This document shows positions 23,678 to 33,385 of a DNA stretch of 48,233 nt, one piece after another. Made by a program: the position numbers and the translations under genes. Below the pieces are notes generated by a model that saw nothing but the letters and a program-made list of their open reading frames with translations, had not been told where the DNA came from and did not search any database. The DNA is taken from assembly GCF_023218935.1 (NCBI RefSeq), contig NZ_JAJIAL010000011.1. One strand, given 5' to 3'. How positions within the stretch are numbered: the first letter of the stretch is position 1; the number at the start of each line of letters is the position of its first letter. This stretch comes from Fructobacillus cardui. Lineage in GTDB: Bacteria > Bacillota > Bacilli > Lactobacillales > Lactobacillaceae.

Positions 23678-25018
23678 ATGAAAGTTGCAGTAATTGGTTC
23701 AACACACGCCGGCGTGTTTGCCGCTAAGCAGATCAAGGCAGATCACCCAGACGCTGAGGTACACGTGTTTGAAAAGAATCAAACAGTTTCTTTCTTGTCA
23801 TGTGGAATCGCCCTTTGGATTGGTGACAATGTTTCATCAACTGACAAGATGTTTTACGAAACGCCAGATTCAATGGCAAAGCAGGGCATTTCAATGCACA
23901 TGCAAACGCTTGTTGAAGCTGCAGACTTGGAAGCAAAGACTTTGAACATCAAGGACTTGGTTTCTGGTGCCCAATCAGAAGAAACTTTCGATAAGATTGT
24001 CATTACTACTGGTTCACGTGCCATTAAGCCTCGCATCCCCGGTATCGATTCTGACAAGGTCTTTGACTCAAAGACTTGGGACAACGCCAACGCCTTGAAG
24101 GAAGTAACTGAAAAGGTTAAGCGCGTAATCGTTATTGGTGCTGGTTATATCGGTGCCGAATTGGCAGAACAATTGTCAGTCAACGATAAGGAAGTGACTT
24201 TGATTGATGGTTTGGACCGCGTGTTGGCTAACAACACAGCGCCTGAATTCTCATCTGTTTTCCAAAAGGCCTATGAAAACCATGGCGTTAAGTTAGCGCT
24301 TGGTCAGATGGTTTCAGGATTTGAAGACACTGCTGATGGTATCAAGGTTACTACTGATAAGGGTACTTACGAAGCTGACATTGCCATCTTGGGTATCGGT
24401 TTCTTGCCAAACACTGCGATGTTCCGTGACCAAGTTGATATGTTGCCAAACGGCGCCATCAAGGTTAACAAGTTCATGGAAACTTCTGTCAAGGATGTCT
24501 TTGCTGCCGGTGATTCAGCAACCGTTTTCTACAACCCAACACAAAAGGATGACTATATTCCATTGGCAACCAATGCTGTTCGTCAAGGAATCTTGGTTGG
24601 TAAGAACATTGCAGAACCAACGATGGCTTACCAAGGTACACAAGCAACATCAGCTGTTGAATTGTACGAAATGGCTTACGCTTCAACTGGTTTGACTGTT
24701 CAATCAGCAGCTCGTAAGGGTGTTGAAGCAGATTCTGTGACAATTTCAGAAGACTATCGTCCTGATTTCATGTTGTCAACAACGCCTGTTAAGGCTTCAT
24801 TGACTTGGGAAAAGGGTACTCGCCGCATTGTTGGTGCTGCCTTCTTGTCAAAACATGACATTTCACAAGCTGCCAACGTGGTTTCATTGGCAATCGAAAA
24901 CGGCATGACAATTGATCAATTGTCAATGACGGACTTCTTCTTCCAGCCAAACTTCGATCAACCAGTCAACTATGTTTCATCAGTTGCGATGGCTGCCGTT
25001 GCTAAGGCAAACAAGTAA
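23678..25018 (+). CDS. nox: NADH oxidase (H2O-forming type)
   Basis: A 446-residue FAD enzyme of the pyridine nucleotide-disulfide group. The N-terminal FAD motif (AVIGSTHAGVFAA), the active-site Cys in FLSCGIALW (near residue 42), the NAD motif (VIGAGYIGAELAEQ) and the second FAD contact (DVFAAGDSATV) are all present. One redox Cys in SCG is the mark of Nox and NADH peroxidase; the overall sequence fits water-forming Nox. It reoxidises NADH with O2, letting a heterofermenter make acetate instead of ethanol. The strong promoter and codon bias imply high expression. It is monocistronic. Confidence 0.92.
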   Translation: MKVAVIGSTHAGVFAAKQIKADHPDAEVHVFEKNQTVSFLSCGIALWIGDNVSSTDKMFYETPDSMAKQGISMHMQTLVEAADLEAKTLNIKDLVSGAQSEETFDKIVITTGSRAIKPRIPGIDSDKVFDSKTWDNANALKEVTEKVKRVIVIGAGYIGAELAEQLSVNDKEVTLIDGLDRVLANNTAPEFSSVFQKAYENHGVKLALGQMVSGFEDTADGIKVTTDKGTYEADIAILGIGFLPNTAMFRDQVDMLPNGAIKVNKFMETSVKDVFAAGDSATVFYNPTQKDDYIPLATNAVRQGILVGKNIAEPTMAYQGTQATSAVELYEMAYASTGLTVQSAARKGVEADSVTISEDYRPDFMLSTTPVKASLTWEKGTRRIVGAAFLSKHDISQAANVVSLAIENGMTIDQLSMTDFFFQPNFDQPVNYVSSVAMAAVAKANK

Positions 25019-25033
25019 AAATCAGCTTTATTT

Positions 25034-25066
25034 AAGTACTCGGACATGACGTTCGAGTACTTTTTT
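25034..25066 (+). terminator. Terminator of nox
   Basis: AAGTACTCG and CGAGTACTT form a nine-pair stem, followed by T6. Confidence 0.92.
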
Positions 25067-25133
25067 ATTTGAAAGCCCTTGCATAAAGGTCAGAGACAGT
25101 GTAAGCTAATAAAGTAGTAAATTTGAATATAGC

Positions 25134-25205
25134 GATCTGGGGTACCATTTTGGTTGAGAATTAAACCCATTGAACCTGTTAGGCTAAGACCGACGAAGGA
25201 AGATC
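25134..25205 (+). promoter_or_regulatory. TPP riboswitch of ykoEDC
   Basis: THI-element blocks are present: GGGGTACC, TTGAGAATTAAACCC, ATTGAACCTG and GACGAAGGAAG. GATCT (25134-25138) closes with AGATC (25201-25205). TPP binding should reduce expression of the transporter through the terminator that follows. Confidence 0.92.
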
Positions 25206-25223
25206 CACACAAGTTTTTTTATG

Positions 25224-25262
25224 ACCACCCGTGTTGGACTCTGCCCAGGCGAGTGGTTTTTT
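25224..25262 (+). terminator. Riboswitch-controlled terminator before ykoE
   Basis: ACCAC-CG (25224-25231) pairs with CG-GTGGT (25250-25257) with one mismatch, then T run. It lies 18 bases after the aptamer. Confidence 0.8.
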
Positions 25263-25300
25263 AATGCCTTTATGTTCCCCTGGACGCAAAGGAGAGAATA

Positions 25301-25858
25301 ATGAAACAAAAGTGGACGCTACAAAACGTGATTTTGCTGGCTTTGATTGGGATTATCTTCTCGGTCATTTACTGGATCATGGATCCGGTTTACCAAATCG
25401 TTAACAGTGGCTTGGCCGTGATTGGATTGCAAGCCTTTACGAATGAAATCACGCTTGGTGTATGGATGATGGCCGGACCATTGGCTTCTTACATCTTAAA
25501 GAAGGTCGGTGCAGGCTTTATCGGGGAAATGCTCGGGGCTGCCGGTGAAATGTTCTTAGGTGGTTCTTATGGTGTTGGAACACTCTTGTCTGGCTTTATC
25601 CAAGGAATTGGTTCTGAGCTTGGTTTCGCCTTGACCGGTTATAAGAACTGGTTTGCTGGTCTTTGGTTGTCAACCTTGACTGGAACAGTCGTTACCTTTG
25701 GTTGGGACCTCTTTAAATCAGGTTACATCCACTACAAGCTGGGCTTGTTAGTTGCTTTGTTCATCGTTCGTTACCTATCAATCTTCTTCTTCTCAGGTGT
25801 CTTGGTACACTTGATTGCCAAGTTGTTGGATCGATCAAAGTTGTTGTCCCACGAATAA
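25301..25858 (+). CDS. ykoE: ECF transporter S component YkoE
   Basis: A 185-residue membrane protein with about six helices. The family pattern VIYWIMDPVYQ near the start and the Gly-rich GEMLGAAGEMFLGGSYGVGTLLSGFIQGIGSE are characteristic of YkoE, the substrate-binding subunit for thiamine or its hydroxymethylpyrimidine precursor. Control by a TPP riboswitch supports this. It is first in ykoE-ykoD-ykoC; ykoF, present in Bacillus, is absent. Confidence 0.94.
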   Translation: MKQKWTLQNVILLALIGIIFSVIYWIMDPVYQIVNSGLAVIGLQAFTNEITLGVWMMAGPLASYILKKVGAGFIGEMLGAAGEMFLGGSYGVGTLLSGFIQGIGSELGFALTGYKNWFAGLWLSTLTGTVVTFGWDLFKSGYIHYKLGLLVALFIVRYLSIFFFSGVLVHLIAKLLDRSKLLSHE

Positions 25859-25870
25859 GGAGGACAAAAA

Positions 25871-27280
25871 ATGGCAATAACTGCCAGAAACCTCACGGTG
25901 GCTTATCGTAATCAAGCCATCATTGATGATTTAAATTTAACGCTTGAAAAAAAGACCCTAACCCTGTTAATGGGGCCTTCCGGGTCAGGAAAATCAACTC
26001 TGTTAAAGGCTTTAGCGGGTCTTTACCCCCAATATGGCGGTCAGGTCAGTGGCGAAATCGAAATTGACCAAGCGGCGATTGCTACACTAAAGGCGAATGA
26101 AAGGGCCAAGCGAGTGGCTTTGCTCTTTCAAAATCCCGATGACCAGTTTGCCATGCCGACGGTGCGAGAAGAATTTATTTTTACACTGGAAAACCTTGAA
26201 TTGGGCAAGGATGAAATTGATCAAAAGACGGCCTGGGCATTGGAAAAGGTTGGTTTGACTGATTTTATCGACCGGTCCTTTGTGACTTTGTCCGGTGGGG
26301 AAATGCAAAAGGTTGCTTTGGCGGAAGTGTTGGCCCTGGGGGCCGACTACCTGTTGTTGGATGAACCGTTTGCTGCCGTTGATAGCCAATCGCGAAAAGA
26401 CCTCCAGGTGTTGCTCCAACAGCTGAGTCAGGAGGGCTACGGCATTTTTGTTTCAGATCATGATCCGGCTGGGTACTTCGATAAAATCAGCCAGTTTTAT
26501 CAGTTGAAAGAGAAGTCCTTGGTATCGGTTCCTGAAAATGACTGGGGTCAATATGATTATCAAAAGCAAACGGTGGTGTTAAAACCAGTCGCGGAAAGCG
26601 ACCAAGCACAAGATACTGCCTATCGTTTTGACAACCTGCGGATCCAAAACGGGGAGCGGTTGGTCTTAGACCAGGATATCCTGCAAATCTTTGCCGCAGG
26701 GATTACCTTACTGACCGGTCCAAATGGGGTCGGTAAGTCTTCCGTTCTGAAAACGCTGGCACGATTGCACCGCTATGAGGGTTCTTTGACCTATCAGGAC
26801 CAAGAAGTTCATGCCTGGAAACCACGTCTCTACTTTGGCCAGGTCGGTCTGCTGTTCCAGTCAGCATCCGACCAGTTCTTAAACATCACGGTTGACGAAG
26901 AGCTGGACCAGGTGATGGCCAAGAGCCACCATGCTGATTTTTGGACGAAAGAGGTTTTGGACCAGTGGTTGTCTGACCTGCATCTAACAGGTTTGGGTGA
27001 CCGGTCGGTCTACACGCTCTCGGGTGGCCAGCAGAAGAAATTGCAACTGCTGTTGATGCTGATTATGGCACCACAAGTGCTGTTCTTAGATGAACCGCTG
27101 GCGGGCTTGGATGAGCAGTCAGTAGCAGTCGTTTTGAACCTGATTCAGACCTGCCAACAGTCGCTTGGATTGACCATTTTGGTTGTTTCTCACCAAACAA
27201 GGGACCTGGTCAACATTGTTGATCGCCACTTGCGCTATGAACAAACGGCGATGGCCTACCAAGAGGAGGTACTCGTATGA
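25871..27280 (+). CDS. ykoD: ECF transporter duplicated ATPase YkoD
   Basis: A 469-residue protein with two fused ABC ATPase domains. The first has GPSGSGKST, LSGGEMQK and YLLLDEP; the second has GPNGVGKSS, LSGGQQKK and LFLDEP. Both have the switch His (SDHD and SHQ). It energises YkoE-dependent uptake at the inner face of the membrane. It follows ykoE by 12 bases with an AAGGAGG site and overlaps ykoC by four bases. Confidence 0.94.
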   Translation: MAITARNLTVAYRNQAIIDDLNLTLEKKTLTLLMGPSGSGKSTLLKALAGLYPQYGGQVSGEIEIDQAAIATLKANERAKRVALLFQNPDDQFAMPTVREEFIFTLENLELGKDEIDQKTAWALEKVGLTDFIDRSFVTLSGGEMQKVALAEVLALGADYLLLDEPFAAVDSQSRKDLQVLLQQLSQEGYGIFVSDHDPAGYFDKISQFYQLKEKSLVSVPENDWGQYDYQKQTVVLKPVAESDQAQDTAYRFDNLRIQNGERLVLDQDILQIFAAGITLLTGPNGVGKSSVLKTLARLHRYEGSLTYQDQEVHAWKPRLYFGQVGLLFQSASDQFLNITVDEELDQVMAKSHHADFWTKEVLDQWLSDLHLTGLGDRSVYTLSGGQQKKLQLLLMLIMAPQVLFLDEPLAGLDEQSVAVVLNLIQTCQQSLGLTILVVSHQTRDLVNIVDRHLRYEQTAMAYQEEVLV

Positions 27281-27945
27281 TGAACGCCACACAACGCATG
27301 GTTTTGGCTTTGGCGATTTCTTTGGAAATTTCCTTGACCAAATCAGTAACGCTGAACGTTGTCCTCTTTTCGGTTGCCTTTTTGCTATTGCTGATCCGGC
27401 GCCAGCCCCTCAAGAAAATCTGTCTCTACGTGGCCATCGCTATCATTCCGGTTTTGGGTTCGTTCTGGTCCTTTTACCTGTATGGTGAGGGAACAGCGGC
27501 AGAAAACCTGCATTTTGGTTTGGTGATGGGAAGTCGAGTCCTTGTCTTTATCTTTATTGGTGCCTGGCTGACGATGGGGATGACGCCGTACGTCCTCTTG
27601 GCCTCACTACGCCAAAATCTGAAGATGTCGGCAACCTTTACCTATGGGATTTTGGGCGCACTAAACTTTATGCCCCGGTTTAAACAGGCTTTCTCGTCGA
27701 TTCAAGCGGCTGGGATGATGCGTGGTGAAGTGTTACGGTGGTGGCAGCCAACGCTGTATTTCAAGGCGTTGGTTCATGCCATTAAGTGGTCGAAGAACCT
27801 AGCCATGGCGATGACTTCGCATGGTTTCCAGGAAGGTGCCTCACGGTCGGCCTACCGGGACTACCCAATGGCAAAATCAGGCTGGGTATTAATTGTTTTG
27901 ATTTTGATTGCCCTGCAAGTAATCTTGTTCTTTTCTCGTTACTAA
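27277..27945 (+). CDS. ykoC: ECF transporter transmembrane component YkoC
   Basis: A 222-residue T component with about five hydrophobic helices. The family's Ala-Arg-Gly-type coupling motif is partly seen as AAGMMRGEVLRW and near the end as SHGFQEGASRSAYRD. It links the YkoD ATPases to the YkoE subunit. ATG 27277 overlaps the ykoD stop (ATGATG), so translation is coupled. Confidence 0.92.
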   Translation: MMNATQRMVLALAISLEISLTKSVTLNVVLFSVAFLLLLIRRQPLKKICLYVAIAIIPVLGSFWSFYLYGEGTAAENLHFGLVMGSRVLVFIFIGAWLTMGMTPYVLLASLRQNLKMSATFTYGILGALNFMPRFKQAFSSIQAAGMMRGEVLRWWQPTLYFKALVHAIKWSKNLAMAMTSHGFQEGASRSAYRDYPMAKSGWVLIVLILIALQVILFFSRY

Positions 27946-27974
27946 CGAGAAACGCAACAAGCTGATATTAAAAA

Positions 27975-28015
27975 ACGACAAATTCGTTATCTTGACGAAT
28001 TTGCCGTTTTTTTTT
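27975..28015. terminator. Bidirectional terminator between ykoC and the LysR gene
   Basis: ACGACAAATTCGT and ACGAATTTGCCGT pair with one mismatch. T9 follows on the plus strand and an A run lies on the other side. Confidence 0.88.
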
Positions 28016-28886
28016 AGCCTTTTTTCAAGTAGGAAAGGATTTCTTTTTGCATGGCCTTCACAAAAGGGTCCTTAGCTAAGGAGGGGTTAATCACTAGTCC
28101 CAGGTGGCGGTAATAGGGGTGTTCGAAGGGATAAGCATCGATTTCACCCGAGAGTCTTGATAGTGCCAAATCTGGGAGGATTCCCCAACCCAAGCCGGCT
28201 TCGACCATGGCCAGAATGGACTGGTCATCAATCGAATAGTTGATGGCTTGGGGTTTGACTTGGAGTTCGTCTAGGGCAGCCTTGGTATCGGAATCATAAT
28301 CGGACCGTTGCAAGATAAAGTGGCGGTCTTCTAAGTCGTCTTGGCTGATTGAAACATCATTTTTCGGAGTGAAATCAGCCGGGGTAATGCACTTGATTTC
28401 ATCATCGATGAGAGGCAGCGCATCCAAACGGCTAATGGTTGGCAGAGCCGAGAAGCCAAGATCAATTTTTCCCAGTGATAAGGCTTGTTCGATTTCAGCG
28501 AAGGAGCCTTGGGTCAATGTGATTTCAACCTGGGGATATTTTTTAGAAAAGCGCCGGATAATGGTTGGCAGCCAGGCAATACAGACCGATGAGATGGCGC
28601 CAATTCTGATTTGCCCGCCTTGCAATCCTTGAATTTTCGCAGCGGCTGAAAGCAGTTGCCGCTCCTCGTTGAGTAGGCGTTCTACCATCGGTAAGAGGAT
28701 TTGGCCGTTGCGGGTAACCTGCATCTCGGACCGGTTGCGAATTAAAAGGGGGATGCCCAACTGCGCTTCGAGGTGCGAAATGGCGTGGGAAACAGCCGAA
28801 GGGGTGATGTTTAAGTCATCGGCAGCCTTGCGAAAGGACCCGCGATCGGCGACTGTTGCAAAAATTTGGTAAGTAAAAGTTTTCAT
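28014..28886 (-). CDS. LysR-family transcriptional regulator
   Basis: A 290-residue regulator with the N-terminal winged HTH (FATVADRGSFRKAADDLNITPSAVSHAISHLEAQLG) and a periplasmic-binding-like effector domain from about residue 90 (GQIRIGAISSVCIAWLPTIIRRF). It is divergent from an amino-acid permease gene, and a dyad lies between them, so it probably controls that gene and itself. The inducer is not readable from sequence. AAGGAAA precedes the ATG. Confidence 0.92.
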   Translation of the reverse strand: MKTFTYQIFATVADRGSFRKAADDLNITPSAVSHAISHLEAQLGIPLLIRNRSEMQVTRNGQILLPMVERLLNEERQLLSAAAKIQGLQGGQIRIGAISSVCIAWLPTIIRRFSKKYPQVEITLTQGSFAEIEQALSLGKIDLGFSALPTISRLDALPLIDDEIKCITPADFTPKNDVSISQDDLEDRHFILQRSDYDSDTKAALDELQVKPQAINYSIDDQSILAMVEAGLGWGILPDLALSRLSGEIDAYPFEHPYYRHLGLVINPSLAKDPFVKAMQKEILSYLKKG

Positions 28887-28909
28887 GATGGTTTCCTTGA
28901 TGAATTTTT

Positions 28910-28934
28910 CTAAACTTAAATTGAAAAAGTTTAG
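28910..28934. promoter_or_regulatory. Interrupted palindrome, likely LysR-binding site
   Basis: CTAAACTT (28910-28917) and AAGTTTAG (28927-28934) are perfect arms around nine bases. It contains the LysR-type T-N11-A spacing and sits upstream of the permease promoter candidates (TTGTTA 28941-28946, TATTAG 28964-28969). Confidence 0.6.
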
Positions 28935-28995
28935 TTTTACTTGTTATAGCACCAAGTATAGACTATTAGGGTAAGATTGCAAAGGAGTATTGTTC

Positions 28996-30333
28996 ATGAA
29001 TAATGACCAAACGGGCTTCGCCCGCACGCTGTCTCACCGCCACGTGGCCATGATTGCCCTGGGTGGGACGATTGGAACCGGGCTTTTCTTGGGAGCCGGT
29101 TCTTCGATTCATAAGGCCGGACCAGCCATTTTGCTGGTTTACATTATCACGGGGTTGTTTGTCTTCGCGATGATGCGTGCCTTGGGTGAATTATTAGTAT
29201 CAGATGATTCAAAACCAGTGTTTATTGATTTTATGACCCAGTACTTGGGTGAACGAGCCGGCTTCGTCTTAGGCTGGACCTACTGGATTGGTTGGGTCGT
29301 GATTGCCATGACCGAACTAACGGCGATTGGAACATACATGCACTATTGGTTCCCTGATTGGCCGGTATGGCCATGGGAATTAGCCTTTCTCATCGTGTTG
29401 TACTTTGTTAATACGATTGCGGTTAAGATTTTCGGGGAAACGGAGTTCTGGTTTGCCATGATTAAGATTGTCGCCATTGTGGCGATGATTATTACCGGGC
29501 TGATTTTGGCTTTGGGCCATGTCAAAACGTCGATGGGTGTGACTCAATTTTCGACGCTGTGGTCACATGGCTTAGTGGCAAACCACGGTATTGGCTTGTT
29601 GTCGACCTTCCAGATGGCCTTCTTCGCTTTTTTGGGTGTTGAATTCGTCGGCATTACCGCAGCCGAAACGAAGGATCCGTTGGAAACGATTCCGCGGGCC
29701 GTTAATTCGATTGTGATTCGAATTCTGATTTTTTATATTGGTGCCTTATCGGCGATCATGATTATCCAACCATGGACCAACTATCAGGCTGGCGAATCCC
29801 CATTCGTTCAGGTGTTCTCTGGTATTGGGATTCAATCGGCAGCCGCCGTGATTAATTTCGTTGTTTTGACGGCAGCGGCTTCCGCTATTAACTCGGCCTT
29901 CTTTACAACGGGCCGGATGTTGTATTCATTGGTGGGCGAAAAGTCCCGCCTTAAGAAATTAAATAAGAATGCCATCCCGAAATCCGCTATTAACCTGTCA
30001 ACGTTAATTGTCGGCCTGGCCGTAGTGGTCAACTACTTATTCCCAACGGATGCCTTTACCTTGATTTCATCAATGGCCTCAGCCGCTTTCTTACTAATCT
30101 ATATGGCCTTGATGGTGACGCACTTGCGCTTCCGCAAGGCGACGAAGGGGCAGCAGAGCCATGGCTTCCAATTGCCACTGGCACCCTTTAGTAACTACTT
30201 GACGATTGCCTTTTTGGCTTTGATTTTCGTCATTCTGTTGGTCACACCAGCAACGACGGTCACAACTCTGTTAGCCGCGCTGTGGATGGTGCTCTTGACC
30301 GTGATTGCTTCTTTTAAATTTAAGAAGAATTAA
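28996..30333 (+). CDS. AAT-type amino-acid permease (APC superfamily)
   Basis: A 445-residue transporter with about twelve membrane helices. The first-helix motif HVAMIALGGTIGTGLFLGAGSSI and the helix-6 region (STFQMAFFAFLGVEFVGITAAETKDP) are typical of the AAT family (GABA, proline, aromatic or branched-chain amino acid-proton symporters). The exact amino acid cannot be assigned. The proC gene that follows hints at proline but is separated by a terminator. ATG 28996 follows AAAGGAG at eight bases. Confidence 0.9.
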   Translation: MNNDQTGFARTLSHRHVAMIALGGTIGTGLFLGAGSSIHKAGPAILLVYIITGLFVFAMMRALGELLVSDDSKPVFIDFMTQYLGERAGFVLGWTYWIGWVVIAMTELTAIGTYMHYWFPDWPVWPWELAFLIVLYFVNTIAVKIFGETEFWFAMIKIVAIVAMIITGLILALGHVKTSMGVTQFSTLWSHGLVANHGIGLLSTFQMAFFAFLGVEFVGITAAETKDPLETIPRAVNSIVIRILIFYIGALSAIMIIQPWTNYQAGESPFVQVFSGIGIQSAAAVINFVVLTAAASAINSAFFTTGRMLYSLVGEKSRLKKLNKNAIPKSAINLSTLIVGLAVVVNYLFPTDAFTLISSMASAAFLLIYMALMVTHLRFRKATKGQQSHGFQLPLAPFSNYLTIAFLALIFVILLVTPATTVTTLLAALWMVLLTVIASFKFKKN

Positions 30334-30357
30334 GCTGAATCCTCAAAATCAGTTTGT

Positions 30358-30394
30358 GCCTCGTCCTTGTGTCAACAGGGACGGGGCGTTTTTT
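30358..30394 (+). terminator. Terminator of the permease
   Basis: GCCTCGTCC pairs with GGACGGGGC (one wobble), followed by a T run. Confidence 0.85.
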
Positions 30395-30481
30395 GATTGG
30401 CTAGGAGCCAATTGATTTGTCAGAAGGCGGGGTTAGAACTGTGATAAAATGGGGGCAAGCGTGATTAAAGGAGTAGGATTT

Positions 30482-31243
30482 ATGAAAATTGCAGTTGTCG
30501 GTCTTGGACACATGGGAACAGCCCTTGTTCAAGGATTAAAATTAGGTGGACACACGGTTTTGGGGTACTCATCAAATGCCAAAAAGGCAGAGGCTCTGCA
30601 AATTCCAGCAGTGACCACTTACGAGGACCTGGTGCAGGCAGATTTTGATGTGATGATGTTGACGGTGCCAGCCAAGCTGGTAACGACAGTGTTAGCCAAG
30701 ATTGTTGTAGCTGGTCTTTCTGAAAAGGTTATTGTCCTTTCTGCTGCTGCCAGCGTGGAAAATGCTGATCTACGGGTGTCAGCCCCCAAAAACCCGGTTA
30801 CGACCTTTATTCCAAATATTCCGGTTGCGGTTCAGGCCGGGACGATTGCTTTGGCAGTCGATGAATCCGTGACTGGCCAAAACGATCAGGTGGTCCATGA
30901 TGTCTTGGAATCATTGGGGGATGTCTTGGTTGTGAAGGAAGACCAATTAGCCATTGCCGGGACCATCGGTGGTTGCTCACCAGCCTTTATCGACGTGTTG
31001 ATGGATGCTATGGAAGACGCGGCCGTTGCCAAGGGCATGGACCGAAAGCAAGCGGGCCAGATGGTGGCCTCGGTGGTTGCCGGGACGGCACAATTGGCAC
31101 AACAGTCTGATTTGTCCGCTGGTGATTTGAAGGGCCAGATTACATCACCTGGGGGTACAACGATTAAGGGCGTCTTAACCTTGGAACAGCACGGCTTCCG
31201 TGGGGCAGTGCATGCCGCTATCTTAGCAGCAGCCGGCGATTAA
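30482..31243 (+). CDS. proC: Pyrroline-5-carboxylate reductase
   Basis: A 253-residue enzyme that reduces pyrroline-5-carboxylate to proline with NAD(P)H. It has the Rossmann start MKIAVVGLGHMGTALVQG and the family signature LKGQITSPGGTTIKGVLTLE. The in-frame ATG at 30449 lies before the AAAGGAG site; I use ATG 30482. It is slightly shorter than the usual 265-270 residues. No proA or proB is in the window. Confidence 0.92.
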   Translation: MKIAVVGLGHMGTALVQGLKLGGHTVLGYSSNAKKAEALQIPAVTTYEDLVQADFDVMMLTVPAKLVTTVLAKIVVAGLSEKVIVLSAAASVENADLRVSAPKNPVTTFIPNIPVAVQAGTIALAVDESVTGQNDQVVHDVLESLGDVLVVKEDQLAIAGTIGGCSPAFIDVLMDAMEDAAVAKGMDRKQAGQMVASVVAGTAQLAQQSDLSAGDLKGQITSPGGTTIKGVLTLEQHGFRGAVHAAILAAAGD

Positions 31244-31343
31244 GATTAAAAGTTCAGACTTTTTAAATGAGTGAACGATAACTTGGGACCAAGAAGCCAA
31301 ACTACTTCTTAGCCCCATTTTTTTATGAGAGAGGGAGAGAACG

Positions 31344-31815
31344 ATGCAAGCATTACCAGCAACGATTAAAAAGGTCTGGTACATCATGGAAGTCATTGGC
31401 ACCATTGTGATTTTAGCCATTTACTTCGCTGGGAACTGGGCGCTACAATATTTTTTGAAGCTTTATCTACCCATTTGGGCAATCGGGGGAGCTCTTTTTG
31501 GCCATTGTGCTCTGGTTTATCGTTGGAATTTTATTGGTCCGTTACCGTTATGCTTTTTACCACTTTATGGTGAACGAAACGGATGTTGAAATCAAAAAGG
31601 GCTTCTTATTCCGGACTCATACTGCGATTCCAATTGCCCGGGTGCAGAACGTCGATTTGGACCAGGGACCGATTCTGCGGTTATTTAAATTACAACAGGT
31701 GCATATTTTGACGGGTGGATCTGGTCATGAAATTGAAGCCTTAACGGAGGTCGAAGCTGAACAATTTAAGGATAGGGTCATGACGTTGGCTAGGGAGGCT
31801 CGCGATGAAGGCTAA
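31344..31815 (+). pseudogene. YdbS-like PH-domain membrane protein, frameshifted
   Basis: The first frame gives two membrane segments (VIGTIVILAIYFAGNWALQYFL, then IWAIGGALF). The second frame (from about 31498) gives AIVLWFIVGILLVRYRYAFYHFMVNETDVEIKKGFLF and the bPH_2 (DUF304) core VQNVDLDQGPILRLFKLQQVHI. A one-base shift near the GGGGGA run (31485-31490) joins them to about 156 residues, the YdbS size. The pair YdbS-YdbT has no firm function. Its neighbour is even more damaged, so decay is likely. Confidence 0.8.
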
Positions 31816-33385
31816 GCACTTACATCCCCTTGCTTTTATTTTGAATTTTTACGAACAATTAAAAAATATGGTGGCTTTCGGCTTGGCCATATTGTTCTTT
31901 TTCCATTTTACTTGGTGGGAATGGGCCTTGCTTTTTTAGCACTGTTGATTTGGTCCATTTTAAGTTTCTGGATGAAGACCTATGAACTCACGGAAAGTGA
32001 ACTGATTTATCGGTCGGGTGTGTTGGAACGGCAAGTTCGCCATTTGCCTTACCACAAAATTCAAAATATCCACCGGAAGCAATGGTTTTTCCTACAACCA
32101 TTTCATTTGGAGGAGATTGCCGTTGATTCTGGAGGGAAGGGAGCCAAGAAAAATCAGATTTCCCTCTCCGTTGTACCAACCTAGGTCGCGCTTGTTCTTG
32201 AGCAAAAGCGACAGGATGAAACGACTAGTCTGCCTACCTTGATTGAACGCGCAAAAGTTCAGGCGCAAAATGAAGGACCAGCGACACAGGAACAAGATGA
32301 GTTAGTGGACAAGAAAGACCCGCAGGGGCAGCCGTTTGATGTTGAGAGTGATCCGAAAACCGCCACTCGAACAAGCTCGTTGCGGTCCAATGGTCCTAGC
32401 AGACTTTCTGCTGATTCCTATCGGGCCGGGCTTCTGTTCTGTCTTTGATTACCTACGCCGTGACGACGCCGGAAGTCATCTTTCAATTTTTTATATTTTT
32501 GGGTTGGTTCGTTCACTTAGACCAGCAAAAGGTAGTCAGTCGTTGGCTTGAGCAGGAATTTACTAATCATGTTCTGGGACTGGGCGCACTGGTGATTGTC
32601 TTGCTGGTGGTTCTGTTTGTCTTAATCGTGATTGCTTTTAACGTTTTGCGAACGGTGATCTTGTATTTTGGCCTTGAAGTTCACCATGATGCCGGTCATT
32701 TAACGATTGCTCGGGGACTTTTCGAACGACAAACGATGCATCTGTCGATTAACCGGATGCAAACGGTTGAGGTCCGCCAAAATATTTTTCGGCAGGCACT
32801 GGGCTTGGCGACCGTCAAGACGCGGTTAATTACCGACGAAAATGGCTAAGACAAGGTTTCTAAAAACGTACCGACCTTGATTCCAATGGTAAAATCAGGA
32901 GCTGTTGACCACTACTTGTCACAGTGGTTGCCTAATTTTCCAAGCAAGCCAATCAAAAAGACCAATAGCTCAACCTACCAGATTTTGACAATGATCCGTA
33001 ACGGCCTTTTTTGGACCTTACCCCTCGACGCCGTCCTGATTTATGTTTTCCAACGGTTGCCGCTCGTTGTTTTGCTGGTTTTGCTTGTGTTGTCCTTCGT
33101 TGTCGGTGCTGGCTGGTATAAGGGGAAGGCGACAACCGCGCAAGTGGTTAACGGCCAGGTTCTTGTTTTAAAAACGGCGAAGAACTACGAAACCATCACC
33201 ACCTATATTGCCTGGGATAAGATTCAATCGTTGTCCATTAAGCAGAGTTGGTGGCTAGCTCGTCGTAGTCAGCGAGCCCACCTTGCCGTGGTGGTCCTGA
33301 TACCAGTACGAAGGTTTTGACTGCTCGCTACTTGCCAATGGAGGAGGTCAAAGCCATCTTTGATTGGTACCAATCACTTGGCTAA
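31805..33385 (+). pseudogene. YdbT-like PH-domain membrane protein, multiply disrupted
   Basis: ATG 31805 overlaps the ydbS remnant. The first 35 residues run in one frame. The next frame (from about 31912) gives WMKTYELTESELIYRSGVLERQVRHLPYHKIQNIHRKQ, a bPH_2 unit, and hits TAG at 32182-32184 with the frame continuing after it. Another shift follows near 32370. A third block (LTIARGLFERQTMHLSINRMQTVEVRQN) is cut by TAA at 32847-32849 and continues in frame. A last shift near 33296 leads to the end MEEVKAIFDWYQSLG. At full length it would be about 525 residues, right for YdbT. Two nonsense codons exclude a simple read error. Confidence 0.85.
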
